Assembly: GCA_022711435.1 (NCBI GenBank)
Contig: JAKLFB010000009.1
Coordinates: 1 to 64,000 of the forward strand
DNA length: 64,000 bases
Source: Verrucomicrobiota bacterium
Lineage (GTDB): Bacteria; Verrucomicrobiota; Verrucomicrobiia; Limisphaerales; UBA1319
Reading direction: 5' to 3'
Part shown: positions 17,665 through 26,731 of the stretch, piece by piece
Position numbering within the stretch: the stretch's first letter is position 1
How the letters are laid out: each line of letters starts with the position of its first letter
The notes under the pieces: generated by a model
What the model was told of the DNA's origin: nothing
The model's database searches: none
The model's input: the letters and a program-made list of their open reading frames with translations, nothing else
Made by a program: the position numbers and the translations under genes

Positions 17665-18624
17665 ATGAGATTACGCTGGGGATTGGCGTGGCTGCTCCTG
17701 GTGAGCGTGGCGAGCCTCCAGGCCCAATCGAGGTTCGCCAACGGGATTGTCGCGGTGGTCAACGACGTCGTGATCACGTGGAACGAGGTCACCAACCACC
17801 TCGGCCCCGCAGTCGAGCTGCTGCAGCGCCAATGGGCCGACGATCCCGCCACCCTCGACCAGAAAGTCATCGCCCTCCAGAAAGAGCGGATCGAGGAGCT
17901 GGTCGCCCGCCAGCTCATCCTCCACGATTTCACCAACGCCGGGTTCCGGATCCCCGAAAGCATCATCGAAGACCAGGTCCAGCAGCGGATTCGGGACGAT
18001 TTCGGCGACCGGGTGACGCTCACCAAAACCCTCCAGGGCCAGGGGATCACCTACGAGACCTTCCGCCGGAACCTCCGCGAAGGCATCATCGTCGGCTATC
18101 TCCAGGAGCAGCATGTCTCGCGCGAGCTGATGATCTCGCCCTACAAGATCGAGAAATATTATCTTGACAACAAGGACAAATACCAGGTTCAAGACCAAGT
18201 AAAGCTCCGGATGATCGTGATCGCAAAGACCGCCGAGAATTCGTCTCTTGCGCGGCCGATCGCGGAGGAGGTGGTGAAGAAGCTCGACAACGGCGCGACG
18301 TTCGCCGAGATGGCCGGCGTCTACTCGGACGGCTCCCAGCGGGCGCAGGGCGGCGATTGGGGCTGGGTCGAGCGCTCCGTCCTCAAGAAGGAGCTCGCCG
18401 ATGTCGCCTTTGGGCTCAAGCCCGGCGCCCGGAGCGAGATCATCGAAACCCCCGAGGCGTGCTTCATCATGTTGATCGAAGAGGCGCGGCTGAAGCATGT
18501 CAAACCGGTGGCCGAGGTGCGCGAGGAGATCGACAAAGCCCTGCTGGCCCAGGAGCGGCAGCGGCTTTATCAGCAGTGGATCGACCGCCTGAAAGCCAAG
18601 TCGTTCGTCCGATACTATTATTAG
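17665..18624 (+). CDS. surA: SurA-like periplasmic peptidyl-prolyl isomerase/chaperone
   Basis: A 319-residue protein. The ATG at 17665 gives MRLRWGLAWLLLVSVASLQAQ, a signal peptide; the open frame further upstream runs through the 93-bp repeats and is not coding. Residues 26-170 match the SurA N-terminal chaperone domain (IVAVVNDVVITWNEV, then KERIEELVARQLIL and the EDQVQQRIRDDF helix). Residues about 175-275 are a PpiC/parvulin domain with IVIAKTA, GATFAEMAGVYSDGS, GGDWGWVERS and LKPGARSEIIET. It would help fold outer-membrane proteins. The downstream neighbour pdxA reproduces the surA-pdxA order known from enterobacteria, with an 18-bp gap. Confidence 0.9.
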   Translation: MRLRWGLAWLLLVSVASLQAQSRFANGIVAVVNDVVITWNEVTNHLGPAVELLQRQWADDPATLDQKVIALQKERIEELVARQLILHDFTNAGFRIPESIIEDQVQQRIRDDFGDRVTLTKTLQGQGITYETFRRNLREGIIVGYLQEQHVSRELMISPYKIEKYYLDNKDKYQVQDQVKLRMIVIAKTAENSSLARPIAEEVVKKLDNGATFAEMAGVYSDGSQRAQGGDWGWVERSVLKKELADVAFGLKPGARSEIIETPEACFIMLIEEARLKHVKPVAEVREEIDKALLAQERQRLYQQWIDRLKAKSFVRYYY

Positions 18625-18642
18625 GCGGAAACGCCCCGGACC

Positions 18643-19704
18643 ATGAGCGCGCGCGGGCCCGCGACCCCCTCGAACTGCCGCATGGGCATCACCACCGGCG
18701 ATCCGGCCGGCATCGGACCGGAGGTCACCCTCAAGGCGCTCGCCCGGCTTGCAGATTCGACGGATGATTCCTTCCTGATCTTCGGGCACGCCGGCCAGCT
18801 CCTGGCCTTGAATCGGGAGCTGGGATTATCCCTGCCTCTGGCCATCCAATCTGAGGCTGGTGCAGCCGCCCGCTGGATCATCACGGCGCCATCCGCAGAC
18901 GCTGCGCAACCGAGTCCGCAGGGCGATCCGCGGGCGCCGGCGGATTTCGCGGCGGGATCGGCCAGCCCATCGGCGGCGCGCGCCTCGCTGGCCTGGCTCA
19001 CCGCCGCCGCCCAGGCCTGTCTCCGGGGCGAATTGGCGGGCCTGATCACGGGGCCGGTCAGCAAACAATCCATCATGCGCACTGGCCAGAGGTTCGTTGG
19101 CCAGACCGAGCACCTGGCCGAGCTGGCGGGGATCCCCGACCCAGTGATGATGCTGCTGGGCCAGGACGACCGCGGCCGGTGGCTGCGGGTGGCGCTGGCC
19201 ACTACGCATCTAGCGCTGCGCGACGTTGCGGCGCACGTGACGGCGCCGAAGGTCCAGCGCGCGATCGAGGCCGCAGCCGCGGCCTGCAGCCGGCTGGGGC
19301 TGCCCCGGCAGCGCGTGGGGGTCTGCGGGCTCAATCCCCACGCCGGCGAAGGCGGCAAGCTCGGCGACGAGGAGATCCGAGTCATCGCGCCTGCCATCCG
19401 GGCCGCCTGCAAAAAGGGCCTCGAGGCGAGCGGGCCATGGCCGGCCGACAGCCTGTTCGGCCCCGCCTGCCGCGGCGAATTCGACGCCGTGGTCGCCATG
19501 TATCACGACCAGGGACTGGCCCCCCTCAAAATGGTGGCATTCGACTCAGGGGTGAACTGGACCCTGGGCTTGCCGTTCGTGCGGACATCGCCGGATCACG
19601 GCACGGCGTATGACCTGGCGGGACGCGGGCTGGCCAATCCTTCGAGCACAATCGCTGCCATCCGGCTCGCCCGCCAATTGACGTCCTCCGGCCAAACCTC
19701 CTGA
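18643..19704 (+). CDS. pdxA: 4-hydroxythreonine-4-phosphate dehydrogenase
   Basis: A 353-residue enzyme of pyridoxal-5'-phosphate synthesis, oxidising 4-phosphohydroxy-L-threonine with NAD and decarboxylating it. Family signatures are GITTGDPAGIGPEV at the N-terminus, LITGPVSKQS, GQTEHLAELAG, CGLNPHAGEGG and MYHDQGLAPLKMVAFDSGVN with the metal-binding aspartate/histidine, ending in TSPDHGTAYDLAG. A low-complexity linker (PQGDPRAPADFAAGSASPS) is present around residue 90-105. It is probably cotranscribed with the surA-like gene. Confidence 0.95.
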   Translation: MSARGPATPSNCRMGITTGDPAGIGPEVTLKALARLADSTDDSFLIFGHAGQLLALNRELGLSLPLAIQSEAGAAARWIITAPSADAAQPSPQGDPRAPADFAAGSASPSAARASLAWLTAAAQACLRGELAGLITGPVSKQSIMRTGQRFVGQTEHLAELAGIPDPVMMLLGQDDRGRWLRVALATTHLALRDVAAHVTAPKVQRAIEAAAAACSRLGLPRQRVGVCGLNPHAGEGGKLGDEEIRVIAPAIRAACKKGLEASGPWPADSLFGPACRGEFDAVVAMYHDQGLAPLKMVAFDSGVNWTLGLPFVRTSPDHGTAYDLAGRGLANPSSTIAAIRLARQLTSSGQTS

Positions 19705-19840
19705 CCGACCCCTCGTCGCGAGCGCAAGCTCGACAGGCGGCCACCGCGGCCGATCCTCTATGGCGTTTGCGACTGATGCGGGGGATTGCCTGCATTCTCA
19801 GCCTCGATGCATCTACCATTTCTGTTCAGATCTCGCGGAA

Positions 19841-20883
19841 AGCGGGGTATCCATTTGACGCAAGCGACCCCAACAGGTAGTGTGGGGCGATATGCGCACG
19901 GGAGCTCCGCCGGTTGCAGGGCAGGACTACCCGGGGACGTATCAACAGTTTCTCCAGTGGTTTGGCGAAGAGGCGGCCTGCCGCAGGTATTTGTTGCAGT
20001 GTCGTTGGCCGGACGGTTTCGCCTGCCCCCGCTGCGGAAAGAAGACGGAGCCTTGGACGACGGCACGCGGTTACCTGCATTGCCGACTTTGCGGGGGGGA
20101 GGTTTCGGCCACCGCAGGCACGATCTTCGAGGGGACGCGCATTTCTTTGCGCACTTGGTTCAGCACGATCTGGTTGGTGACCAGTCAGAAAGATGGCGCC
20201 AGCGCCTTGGGATTGAAGCGGGTTCTGGGACTGGGGAGCTATCAGACCGCTTGGGCGTGGCTGCATAAGCTGCGCCGTGCCATGGTTCGGCCGGGTCGGG
20301 ATCGTCTCGGTGGACGGATTGAAGTGGACGAAACTTACGTGGGCGGTAGCCAGAAGGCAGGCCAACGAGAGCGTGGCGCCGAGAGGAGGCAAATCGTGCT
20401 CATTGCCCTGGAACTTCATTGGCCTAAGGGTTTTGGGCGAGTGCGGATGCGGCGGGTGCCGGACGTCGCGGGGAGCAGCCTGGTCCCCTTCATCTGTGAG
20501 GTGGCCCAGAAAGGCTCCCAGATTCTGACCGACGGATGGCGCGGATACAACGGACTGGAGGACTATGGCTACGTCCACAAGCGGGTCGTCGTGTCAGACA
20601 CAGGGGACCCGGCGCACGTCAGCCTGCCCGGCATCCATCGCTTGGCGGCCTTGCTCAAACGCTGGCTTCTGAGCACCCATCAAGGATCGGTGAGCAGCAA
20701 GCATCTTGACTACTACCTCGATGAGTACACGTTCCGTTTCAACCGTCGCGCATCCCGTTCACGAGGCCTGTTGTTCTATCGCCTGATGCAGCAAGCCGTG
20801 GCGACCGGTCCGTCCTCTTGCCGCCAGATCGTCGGACACGACCCCAAGCTGTAGGGGTTACTTGCGCCATATGGATACCCCGC
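19841..20883 (+). mobile_element. IS1595-family insertion sequence
   Basis: An intact 1,043-bp element. Its ends are inverted repeats: left GCGGGGTATCCATTTGACGC at 19843 on, and right the reverse complement beginning GCGGGGTATCCATATGGCGC; the similarity runs on through CAAG..ACCCC.ACAG. An 8-bp direct repeat TCGCGGAA flanks it at 19833-19840 and 20884-20891, the target-site length usual for IS1595. It lies between pdxA and the 3' end of mnmG and interrupts no recognised gene. The preserved ends and target duplication suggest a fairly recent insertion. Confidence 0.92.
19880..20854 (+). CDS. IS1595-family (ISXO2-like) transposase
   Basis: A 324-residue transposase. An N-terminal zinc ribbon (CPRCGKK ... 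CRLCGG) precedes the ISXO2-like DDE domain with GRIEVDETYVGG, LTDGWRGYNGLEDYGYVHKRVV and the C-terminal HLDYYLDEYTFRFNRRASRS. The frame is intact. The start may be GTG at 19880 or ATG at 19892. It is the only gene of the element, and nothing indicates passenger genes. Confidence 0.93.
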   Translation: MWGDMRTGAPPVAGQDYPGTYQQFLQWFGEEAACRRYLLQCRWPDGFACPRCGKKTEPWTTARGYLHCRLCGGEVSATAGTIFEGTRISLRTWFSTIWLVTSQKDGASALGLKRVLGLGSYQTAWAWLHKLRRAMVRPGRDRLGGRIEVDETYVGGSQKAGQRERGAERRQIVLIALELHWPKGFGRVRMRRVPDVAGSSLVPFICEVAQKGSQILTDGWRGYNGLEDYGYVHKRVVVSDTGDPAHVSLPGIHRLAALLKRWLLSTHQGSVSSKHLDYYLDEYTFRFNRRASRSRGLLFYRLMQQAVATGPSSCRQIVGHDPKL

Positions 20884-20891
20884 TCGCGGAA

Positions 20892-21090
20892 TTGGCCGTC
20901 GTAGCCAATGGAACGGAACTTGCTCCCGGCAAGAATGCGAAGCCGTGGATTCCGAGTGGTTCCCACGTTGGCGCTCTCGGTAGTGGACAAGTGAGCATGG
21001 TCACCACCGAGGGCGAGAAGATACTGGCAGAAAAGGCATCGAGGGGAGATAGGCTGCGTATGAAAGCAACCAGGAGATGGCTGGGGGTGG
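20892..21090. other. Spacer between IS1595 and mnmG, no gene recognised
   Basis: About 200 bp right of the IS. It has open frames on both strands, but none shows a recognisable motif and the longest ones run out of the IS end or into mnmG. It may be old intergenic or remnant DNA. Confidence 0.4.
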
Positions 21091-22992
21091 TCAACGACAA
21101 AGATTCCCCAGCCCGCGTTTGATCCAGACCATGACGAGGCTGAGGTCGGCGGGCGAGACACCGGAGATGCGGGAAGCCTGGCCGATGGTGCGAGGATGGA
21201 TCTGGCGCAATTTATGGCGCGCCTCGATCCGGAGACCGCGGATGGAATCGTAATCGATCCAATCAGGTATCATCTTGGTTTCCAACGACTTATAACTGTT
21301 GACCTCCGCGATCTGGCGCTCGATGTAGCCGGCATATTTCACCTCGATCTCGACCTGGCGGATGACCTCGGCCGGCAGTTGATCGTTGCGTGATGGGAGG
21401 TCGCGATAGGCGTGCTCTGGTCTTCGCAGGATTTGAGCGAGGGTGGACGAGCCATGTCGCGAAGATTCAAGCCGATGAATCTCATCCTGGATCGCCTGGC
21501 GCTTGATCTTGAACCGTTCATAGTGGACGGCCGGCAGCAAGCCGTATTGAAACGCATAATCGCACAACCGCATATCGGCGTTGTCGTGACGCAGGAGGAG
21601 TCGGAACTCGGCTCGGGAAGTGAACATCCGATACGGTTCCGTGGTGCCTTTGGTGACGAGATCGTCGATAAGAACGCCGGTATAAGCCTGGTCGCGACCC
21701 AGAACGAACGGCTGAAGCCCGCGGATCTTGAGGACGGCATTGATACCGGCCATGAGTCCTTGGGCAGCGGCCTCCTCATAACCTGAGGTCCCATTGATCT
21801 GACCGGCGTGGAAAAGGTTGTGACAGATCTTGGTTTCGAGCCATGGATGCAACTGCGTGGGGGGGGCGAAATCGTATTCGACGGCATACGCAGGCCGCAG
21901 GATCTCGGCATTTTCGCACCCGATGATCGTTCGAACCAGCGAGTATTGGACATCGATGGGCAGGCTGGTCGAGCATCCATTGACATAAATCTCCTCAGTT
22001 TGGGCGCCTTCGGGCTCGAGGAAGATCTGATGCCGTTCTTTCTCGGGGAACTTGACGATCTTGTCTTCGATGGATGGGCAATAGCGCGGGCCGATGCCTT
22101 TGATGGATCCGCCGTATAGCGGTGACAGATGCAGGTTCTCTCGGATCAAGCTTGCGGTGCGATCTGTTGTATAAGTGACGTGGCAAGGCAATTGACCGCC
22201 GATTTGATCAAGGACAGAGCCAAGCGGATATTTTCTGGACGGGTTGATGGTAACTCCGGGTCGTCTGTCGAAATGTTCCACGTGGAACAAATCCTCTGGC
22301 CAATAGGTGAAGTAGGGCACTGGTTCATCGCCGGGCTGCACCTCGGTCTTCGAAAAATCGATCGATTTCCGGAGAACTCGCGGTGGCGTGCCCGTTTTCA
22401 GCCGACCCAGCTCCAGTCCTATCTCCTTGAGCGACTCTGATAATCCATCCGCAGTTGCCTCTCCCCCCCTGCCGCCAGGGATCTGGACTGATCCGATATG
22501 CATGAGGCCGCGCAGAAATGTGCCGGTGGTCAATAGGACTGTTTGCCCCCTGAATTGGATCCCAAGTTCGGTTTCAACTCCATGCGCGACATTGTCTTTG
22601 ACCAACAGGCGAGTCACCTGGGCTTGTTTGAGATCGAGATTGGCCTGGCGTTCACAAACCCATTTCATTCGAAACTGGTATGCCTTCTTGTCGCATTGAG
22701 CCCTTGGCGCCCACACCGAAGGCCCTTTCTTCGTGTTGAGCATCCGGAATTGGAGACCGGTCATGTCGGTCGTCTTCCCCATCTCGCCGCCCAAGGCGTC
22801 GATCTCTCGAGCTAAATGCCCCTTAGCAAGCCCGCCTATCGCCGGATTACACGACATCTGACCGATGGTGTCCGGATTCGCCGTCAACAATAAGGTTTGG
22901 CATCCCATCCGAGCGGATGCCAATGCAGCCTCGATGCCGGCGTGACCACCGCCGACGACAATAACCTCGTATTCCTTGGGATAGGTGAACAT
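21091..22992 (-). CDS. mnmG: tRNA uridine-5-carboxymethylaminomethyl modification enzyme MnmG (GidA)
   Basis: A 633-residue FAD protein that, with MnmE, modifies U34 of tRNAs. GGGHAGIEAALASARMG near the N-terminus binds FAD; CNPAIGGLAKGHLAREIDALGG, the C-terminal DLVTKGTTEPYRMFTSRAEFRL and PRTIGQASRISGVSPADLS are family signatures. The ATG at 22992 overlaps the pgi stop codon (TGATG), so the pair is coupled; the codon before it is TTG. The gene is clearly AT-richer than its neighbours. The bases encoding FHVEH form a perfect parS-type palindrome at 22274-22289. Confidence 0.96.
   Translation of the reverse strand: MFTYPKEYEVIVVGGGHAGIEAALASARMGCQTLLLTANPDTIGQMSCNPAIGGLAKGHLAREIDALGGEMGKTTDMTGLQFRMLNTKKGPSVWAPRAQCDKKAYQFRMKWVCERQANLDLKQAQVTRLLVKDNVAHGVETELGIQFRGQTVLLTTGTFLRGLMHIGSVQIPGGRGGEATADGLSESLKEIGLELGRLKTGTPPRVLRKSIDFSKTEVQPGDEPVPYFTYWPEDLFHVEHFDRRPGVTINPSRKYPLGSVLDQIGGQLPCHVTYTTDRTASLIRENLHLSPLYGGSIKGIGPRYCPSIEDKIVKFPEKERHQIFLEPEGAQTEEIYVNGCSTSLPIDVQYSLVRTIIGCENAEILRPAYAVEYDFAPPTQLHPWLETKICHNLFHAGQINGTSGYEEAAAQGLMAGINAVLKIRGLQPFVLGRDQAYTGVLIDDLVTKGTTEPYRMFTSRAEFRLLLRHDNADMRLCDYAFQYGLLPAVHYERFKIKRQAIQDEIHRLESSRHGSSTLAQILRRPEHAYRDLPSRNDQLPAEVIRQVEIEVKYAGYIERQIAEVNSYKSLETKMIPDWIDYDSIRGLRIEARHKLRQIHPRTIGQASRISGVSPADLSLVMVWIKRGLGNLCR
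22274..22289. other. parS: parS-type centromere site inside mnmG
   Basis: TGTTCCACGTGGAACA is a perfect 16-bp palindrome matching the chromosomal ParB-binding parS consensus (TGTTNCACGTGNAACA). It is embedded in the mnmG frame as FHVEH. In many bacteria parS sites cluster near oriC, where gidA/mnmG often lies. No parA, parB or rsmG gene is within the window, so binding is inference. Confidence 0.7.
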
Positions 22993-24599
22993 CAACCCTT
23001 GCCGACAAATCCGTATCTGGATGCGACTGGCATCACATTTGTCTCCTTGTTGATCCCGCGATCTTTATTCGCAGCCAAATGCTCGCAGACCTTGAAGATT
23101 GACTCTGGTTCATCCGGCCGTTCGATCCCATTCGCAATCGATTCGACACTAAAGAATTGTCCGCGATTCCGTTTAAGAAAATCGATGATCTTCTGATTGA
23201 GTTCGAGCATTGACTTTGCAGCCTTCTTGCCTGCCTCGACTCCGGGCTGGTGATACGCATTGATATGGATCAGCGATGCGTAATACCCAACTGCGCGCTC
23301 ATAAAGAGCGATCAGGACCCCAACATGAAACGACGAAACTTCGTCGATAGTTATCGTTATCGATTCCCGACCGTTTTCAAACAATGCCTCTCGTGTTCCA
23401 AGGAACAGACCCTCGAGGCAATCGCCGGCAGTGGTTGATGATTCAATCTCGACCGAAGGTCCGTTCCGATCCTTCAAGACCTCGATGAACGTCACGAAGA
23501 AGTTGTTAATTCCTTCTCTAAGTTGTTGTACATAAGCATGTTGGTCAGTTGACCCCTTATTGCCATACACAACAATCCCTTGATTCTGGAGCTTTCCATC
23601 GATGTAAACCTCTTTTCCGAGCGATTCCATGACGAGCTGCTGGAGGTATCGAGAAAACAGTTCCAGGCGATCTTTGTAAGGCAATATGACCATGTCCTTG
23701 TCGCCTTTACCGTTACCGGCGTAATACCACATCAGGGCCAGGCGTGCCGCTGGATTGCATCTGACATCGTGTTTTCGTGTCGCTTCATCGCAAAGCCGAG
23801 CGCCTTCCAGCATTTTATCGATGTTAATCCCTTGCAGCTTAGCTGGTAACAGCCCGACAACCGAGAGCTCGCTTGTCCGTCCGCCCACCCATTCCCACAT
23901 TGGAAATATTTCTTTCCACTTATCATCGGTTGCGCGTGTGCCCAACTTGCTGCCATTCATCGTTATGGCAACGGCATGCTCTTCAAATCGGAGGCCGGCC
24001 TTTTCAAAGGCTGCCTTAGCCTCGATCATACCGTTATGGGTTTCGGGTGTGGTTCCCGACTTCGAGATCACCAGGCAGAGGGTGCGGTCGAGGTCGGGAA
24101 TCGACCGCAAGACCTTATCGAAGCCGTCGGGATCGGTGTTATCGAAGAAGAACGGCTTGAGGAGGTCGCCGGGTGTCCCGCCCAGGGCTTGGCTGACGAA
24201 TTGGGGACCGAGGGCGGACCCGCCAATCCCAATCAACAACAGGTAGGCATATTTGGATTGGCCGTTCGGGAGCCGTTCCTTGGCGATCTTGTCGGCGAAG
24301 GAATCGATCTTCTGCCGGACCTCGAGGATTTCCTTTTGGATCGTCTCATCTTTGACGGCGGTCGCATTTCTGAGCCAGTAATGGCCGACCTGGCGTCCTT
24401 CGTCCGGATTGGCGATCGCGCCGCCTTCGAGTACGTCCATGGCGCGGAAGGCCCGCTGCATCGCCGGCTCCATCCGATCGAAGAAATCGTCGCCAAATTC
24501 CATCCGGCTCAGGTCAAGAGCCAGCCCGAGGTCGGGATACGCCGTGTAGTGTTTCTTGAATCGCTGCCAGAGCTGTTTTCGGGTCCATTTCATAGACAT
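22992..24599 (-). CDS. pgi: Glucose-6-phosphate isomerase
   Basis: About 535 residues; interconverts glucose-6-phosphate and fructose-6-phosphate. LLLIGIGGSALGPQF, LCLVISKSGTTPETHNG, the GGRTSELSVVGLLPA motif and the C-terminal YHQPGVEAGKKAAKS are characteristic. ATGs at 24599 and 24593 give MSMKW or MKW; the upstream frame translates family B repeat DNA and is excluded. Its stop overlaps the mnmG start, an uncommon pairing. Like mnmG it is markedly richer in A+T than the flanking genes, suggesting that the two arrived together. Confidence 0.93.
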   Translation of the reverse strand: MSMKWTRKQLWQRFKKHYTAYPDLGLALDLSRMEFGDDFFDRMEPAMQRAFRAMDVLEGGAIANPDEGRQVGHYWLRNATAVKDETIQKEILEVRQKIDSFADKIAKERLPNGQSKYAYLLLIGIGGSALGPQFVSQALGGTPGDLLKPFFFDNTDPDGFDKVLRSIPDLDRTLCLVISKSGTTPETHNGMIEAKAAFEKAGLRFEEHAVAITMNGSKLGTRATDDKWKEIFPMWEWVGGRTSELSVVGLLPAKLQGINIDKMLEGARLCDEATRKHDVRCNPAARLALMWYYAGNGKGDKDMVILPYKDRLELFSRYLQQLVMESLGKEVYIDGKLQNQGIVVYGNKGSTDQHAYVQQLREGINNFFVTFIEVLKDRNGPSVEIESSTTAGDCLEGLFLGTREALFENGRESITITIDEVSSFHVGVLIALYERAVGYYASLIHINAYHQPGVEAGKKAAKSMLELNQKIIDFLKRNRGQFFSVESIANGIERPDEPESIFKVCEHLAANKDRGINKETNVMPVASRYGFVGKG

Positions 24600-25235
24600 G
24601 CATCCATCATAGCGCCAAACGGCCGCGCCGTAAAAGGGGGATGTTGAAATCGGTTGAAAAACGGACTTTTGATCGCCACAAAAAACGCAAAAAGACGCAA
24701 AAAGAGTTACCTGACCTTCGTGGTAAAAAATGCTCCCCACTCTTTTCACCACCGAGAGCACCGAGAGCACTGAGGATGAATGCCTGAACCCAACCGGCTC
24801 CAATCCCCTTCCTCCCTCCGTGTGCTCGGTGTCGGTGGTGAGATAATCGCAGCGTGCAAGCTGCGGCTACGCGATCGAGGGCATGCAAGTGTCGGCCGAG
24901 AAGCGGACGCGTCAGCGACGCGTCCCTACCTCGACGCACAGACGTGCCGCCAATTGCTCCCTTCGCCCCGCGAGGCACGAGCGGGGAGGGCCAGAGAGGG
25001 GCTGCAAATCACTTCCCTTTGCGTGTTTTTGCGTTTATTGCGGCGAAAAAAGTTCTTTGCCATCAAAGGGATGCAAGCTTACAGCTCGGCGTGCAACGGA
25101 GTGCCCGCCCTACCTCGAGGCTGCCGACATGCCGTCCTCCGTCTTCTGGCGTGCCGACGGACCGATTCACCGACGCGCCGTCAAACGCAGCTTGCGGGAT
25201 TGCCATCGGCCATCGATCGGGCTAGGTTCGGTGAG
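24600..25235. repeat. Intergenic composite repeat region
   Basis: This 636-bp divergent spacer has no gene. A family B stem-loop (CACCGAG/CTCGGTG arms) is at 24747-24840, preceded by a family A right arm near 24715. Next come GCAAGCTGCGGCTAC (about 24856), the GGACGCGT hairpin (24905-24925), a GCGAGGCACGAGCGGGGAGGG element (about 24968) and the GTGCCCGCCCTACCTCGAGG sequence (about 25100), which matches the 3480 region. Module order parallels 10700-10860. The rimO promoter must lie within or after these. Confidence 0.7.
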
Positions 25236-26729
25236 GTGACGCACGAGCCCGACATTCACCCACGACCGATCCGCGCGGGATTGATCTCGTTGGGTTGCGC
25301 GAAGAACCTGGTGGATGCGGAGCACATGCTGGGGATCCTGGCGCGGGCGGGAATCGAGATCACGGGGGACATATCGCTGGCGGACGTGGTGGTCGTGAAC
25401 ACGTGCGCATTCATCGACCCGGCGAAGGAGGAGAGCATCGATGCGATCCTCGAGTCGGATGCCTACCGCGATGGGCATCGGCGGGGGCAGGCGCTGGTCG
25501 TGGCCGGCTGCCTGCCGCAGCGGTTCCGGGACGCCCTCCCCGGGCTGCTGCCGGAGGTGGATGCCTTCATGGGGATCGACCAGGTGCCGGACATCGAGCG
25601 GATCGTGCGGCAGGCGATCCGGCGGCGGTCGTTGCGGCCCCGCAGCGCCGCGCCAACAGTCGCCGTCCACCGCAGACCGGTCCACATCGCCAACTGCCGG
25701 ACCCCGCGGTTCCGGCTGACGCCGGCCCATTTCGCCTACGTGAAGATCGCCGAGGGCTGCAATCATCCCTGCAGCTTCTGCGTCATCCCGCGCGTCCGCG
25801 GAACGCATCGGAGCCGGGCTTTGGACGACGTTGTGCAGGAGGCGCGGGATCTCGTGGCCCAGGGGGTCAAGGAGCTCAACTTGATATCCCAGGACACGAC
25901 CTCTTACGGGCTGGATCCGGGCCCGGCCGGGCGCGGGGCGGCGTCATCGCGGAAGGCCGGCGCCCCCGCGCTGGCCAGCCTCCTGCGGGCACTGAACGCG
26001 ATGCCCGGGGACTTCTGGATCCGCCTTCTTTACACGCATCCGGCGCACTGGACGGACGATCTCATCCGGTGCGTGGCCGAATGCCGCAAGGTGGCGCGCT
26101 ACGTCGACATGCCTCTCCAGCATATTCACCCGGCCATGCTCGACCGGATGCGGCGCGAGACGTCGCGCGAGCACCTGGTGGACCTGATCGCGCGGCTGCG
26201 GGCGGGGTGCCCCGGGCTGACCTTGCGGACGACGTTCCTGGTCGGGTTTCCCGGGGAGACTCGCGAGCATTTCGCGGCTTTGCTCGAGTTCATTCGGGCG
26301 ACCCGATTCGAGCGGCTGGGTGTGTTTGCGTATTCGCGGGAGGAGGGGACGCGGGCGGCTCGGATGCGGCCTCAGGTCCCGGAAGGGGAGAGGCAGCGGC
26401 GGCTGCGCGAGGCGATGGCGGTGCAGCGTGAGGTCGCTCGGGAGATCAGTGCGGCGCAGGTCGGCCGAACCTTGCGTGTGCTGGTCGAGGGGTATCGGAG
26501 CGGGGCGGAGGCTCGAGCCGAGGCTCTCGGGCCGCCCGAAGCCGGCCCGGTGCGGCGCCGGGGCCTGGCCGCCTGGGGAGGCAAGAGGATCTCCGTGGCT
26601 CGGAGCGAGGGCGACGCGCCCGAGATCGACGGCCGGGTCTTTATCGAAGGCGATCTGCCCGTGGGCGAGTTCGTCCGGGTCCGCGTGGTGGATCACGCAG
26701 AATACGATCTGTTCGCCGTAACCTGTTAA
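25236..26729 (+). CDS. rimO: Ribosomal protein S12 methylthiotransferase RimO
   Basis: About 497 residues. A radical-SAM enzyme with two iron-sulphur clusters that methylthiolates an aspartate of ribosomal protein S12. The N-terminal MTTase domain has its three cysteines in SLGCAKNLVD, VVNTCAFI and VAGCLPQRF. The radical-SAM CxxxCxxC is in EGCNHPCSFCVIPRVRG, and a TRAM domain follows near the C-terminus. The start is taken as GTG at 25236 because conserved sequence begins about ten residues later and no ATG is near. Two linker stretches are longer than usual. It is followed after 2 bp by pgsA. Confidence 0.93.
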   Translation: MTHEPDIHPRPIRAGLISLGCAKNLVDAEHMLGILARAGIEITGDISLADVVVVNTCAFIDPAKEESIDAILESDAYRDGHRRGQALVVAGCLPQRFRDALPGLLPEVDAFMGIDQVPDIERIVRQAIRRRSLRPRSAAPTVAVHRRPVHIANCRTPRFRLTPAHFAYVKIAEGCNHPCSFCVIPRVRGTHRSRALDDVVQEARDLVAQGVKELNLISQDTTSYGLDPGPAGRGAASSRKAGAPALASLLRALNAMPGDFWIRLLYTHPAHWTDDLIRCVAECRKVARYVDMPLQHIHPAMLDRMRRETSREHLVDLIARLRAGCPGLTLRTTFLVGFPGETREHFAALLEFIRATRFERLGVFAYSREEGTRAARMRPQVPEGERQRRLREAMAVQREVAREISAAQVGRTLRVLVEGYRSGAEARAEALGPPEAGPVRRRGLAAWGGKRISVARSEGDAPEIDGRVFIEGDLPVGEFVRVRVVDHAEYDLFAVTC

Positions 26730-26731
26730 CC

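Noticed and set aside
20862..21122. 86-residue frame between IS1595 and mnmG
   Set aside because: It starts inside the IS end and shows no motif; overlapping frames on the other strand are as long.
24603..24803. N-terminal extension of pgi
   Set aside because: The extra 68 residues translate the family B repeat and a spacer; conserved Pgi sequence begins at MKWTRKQL.
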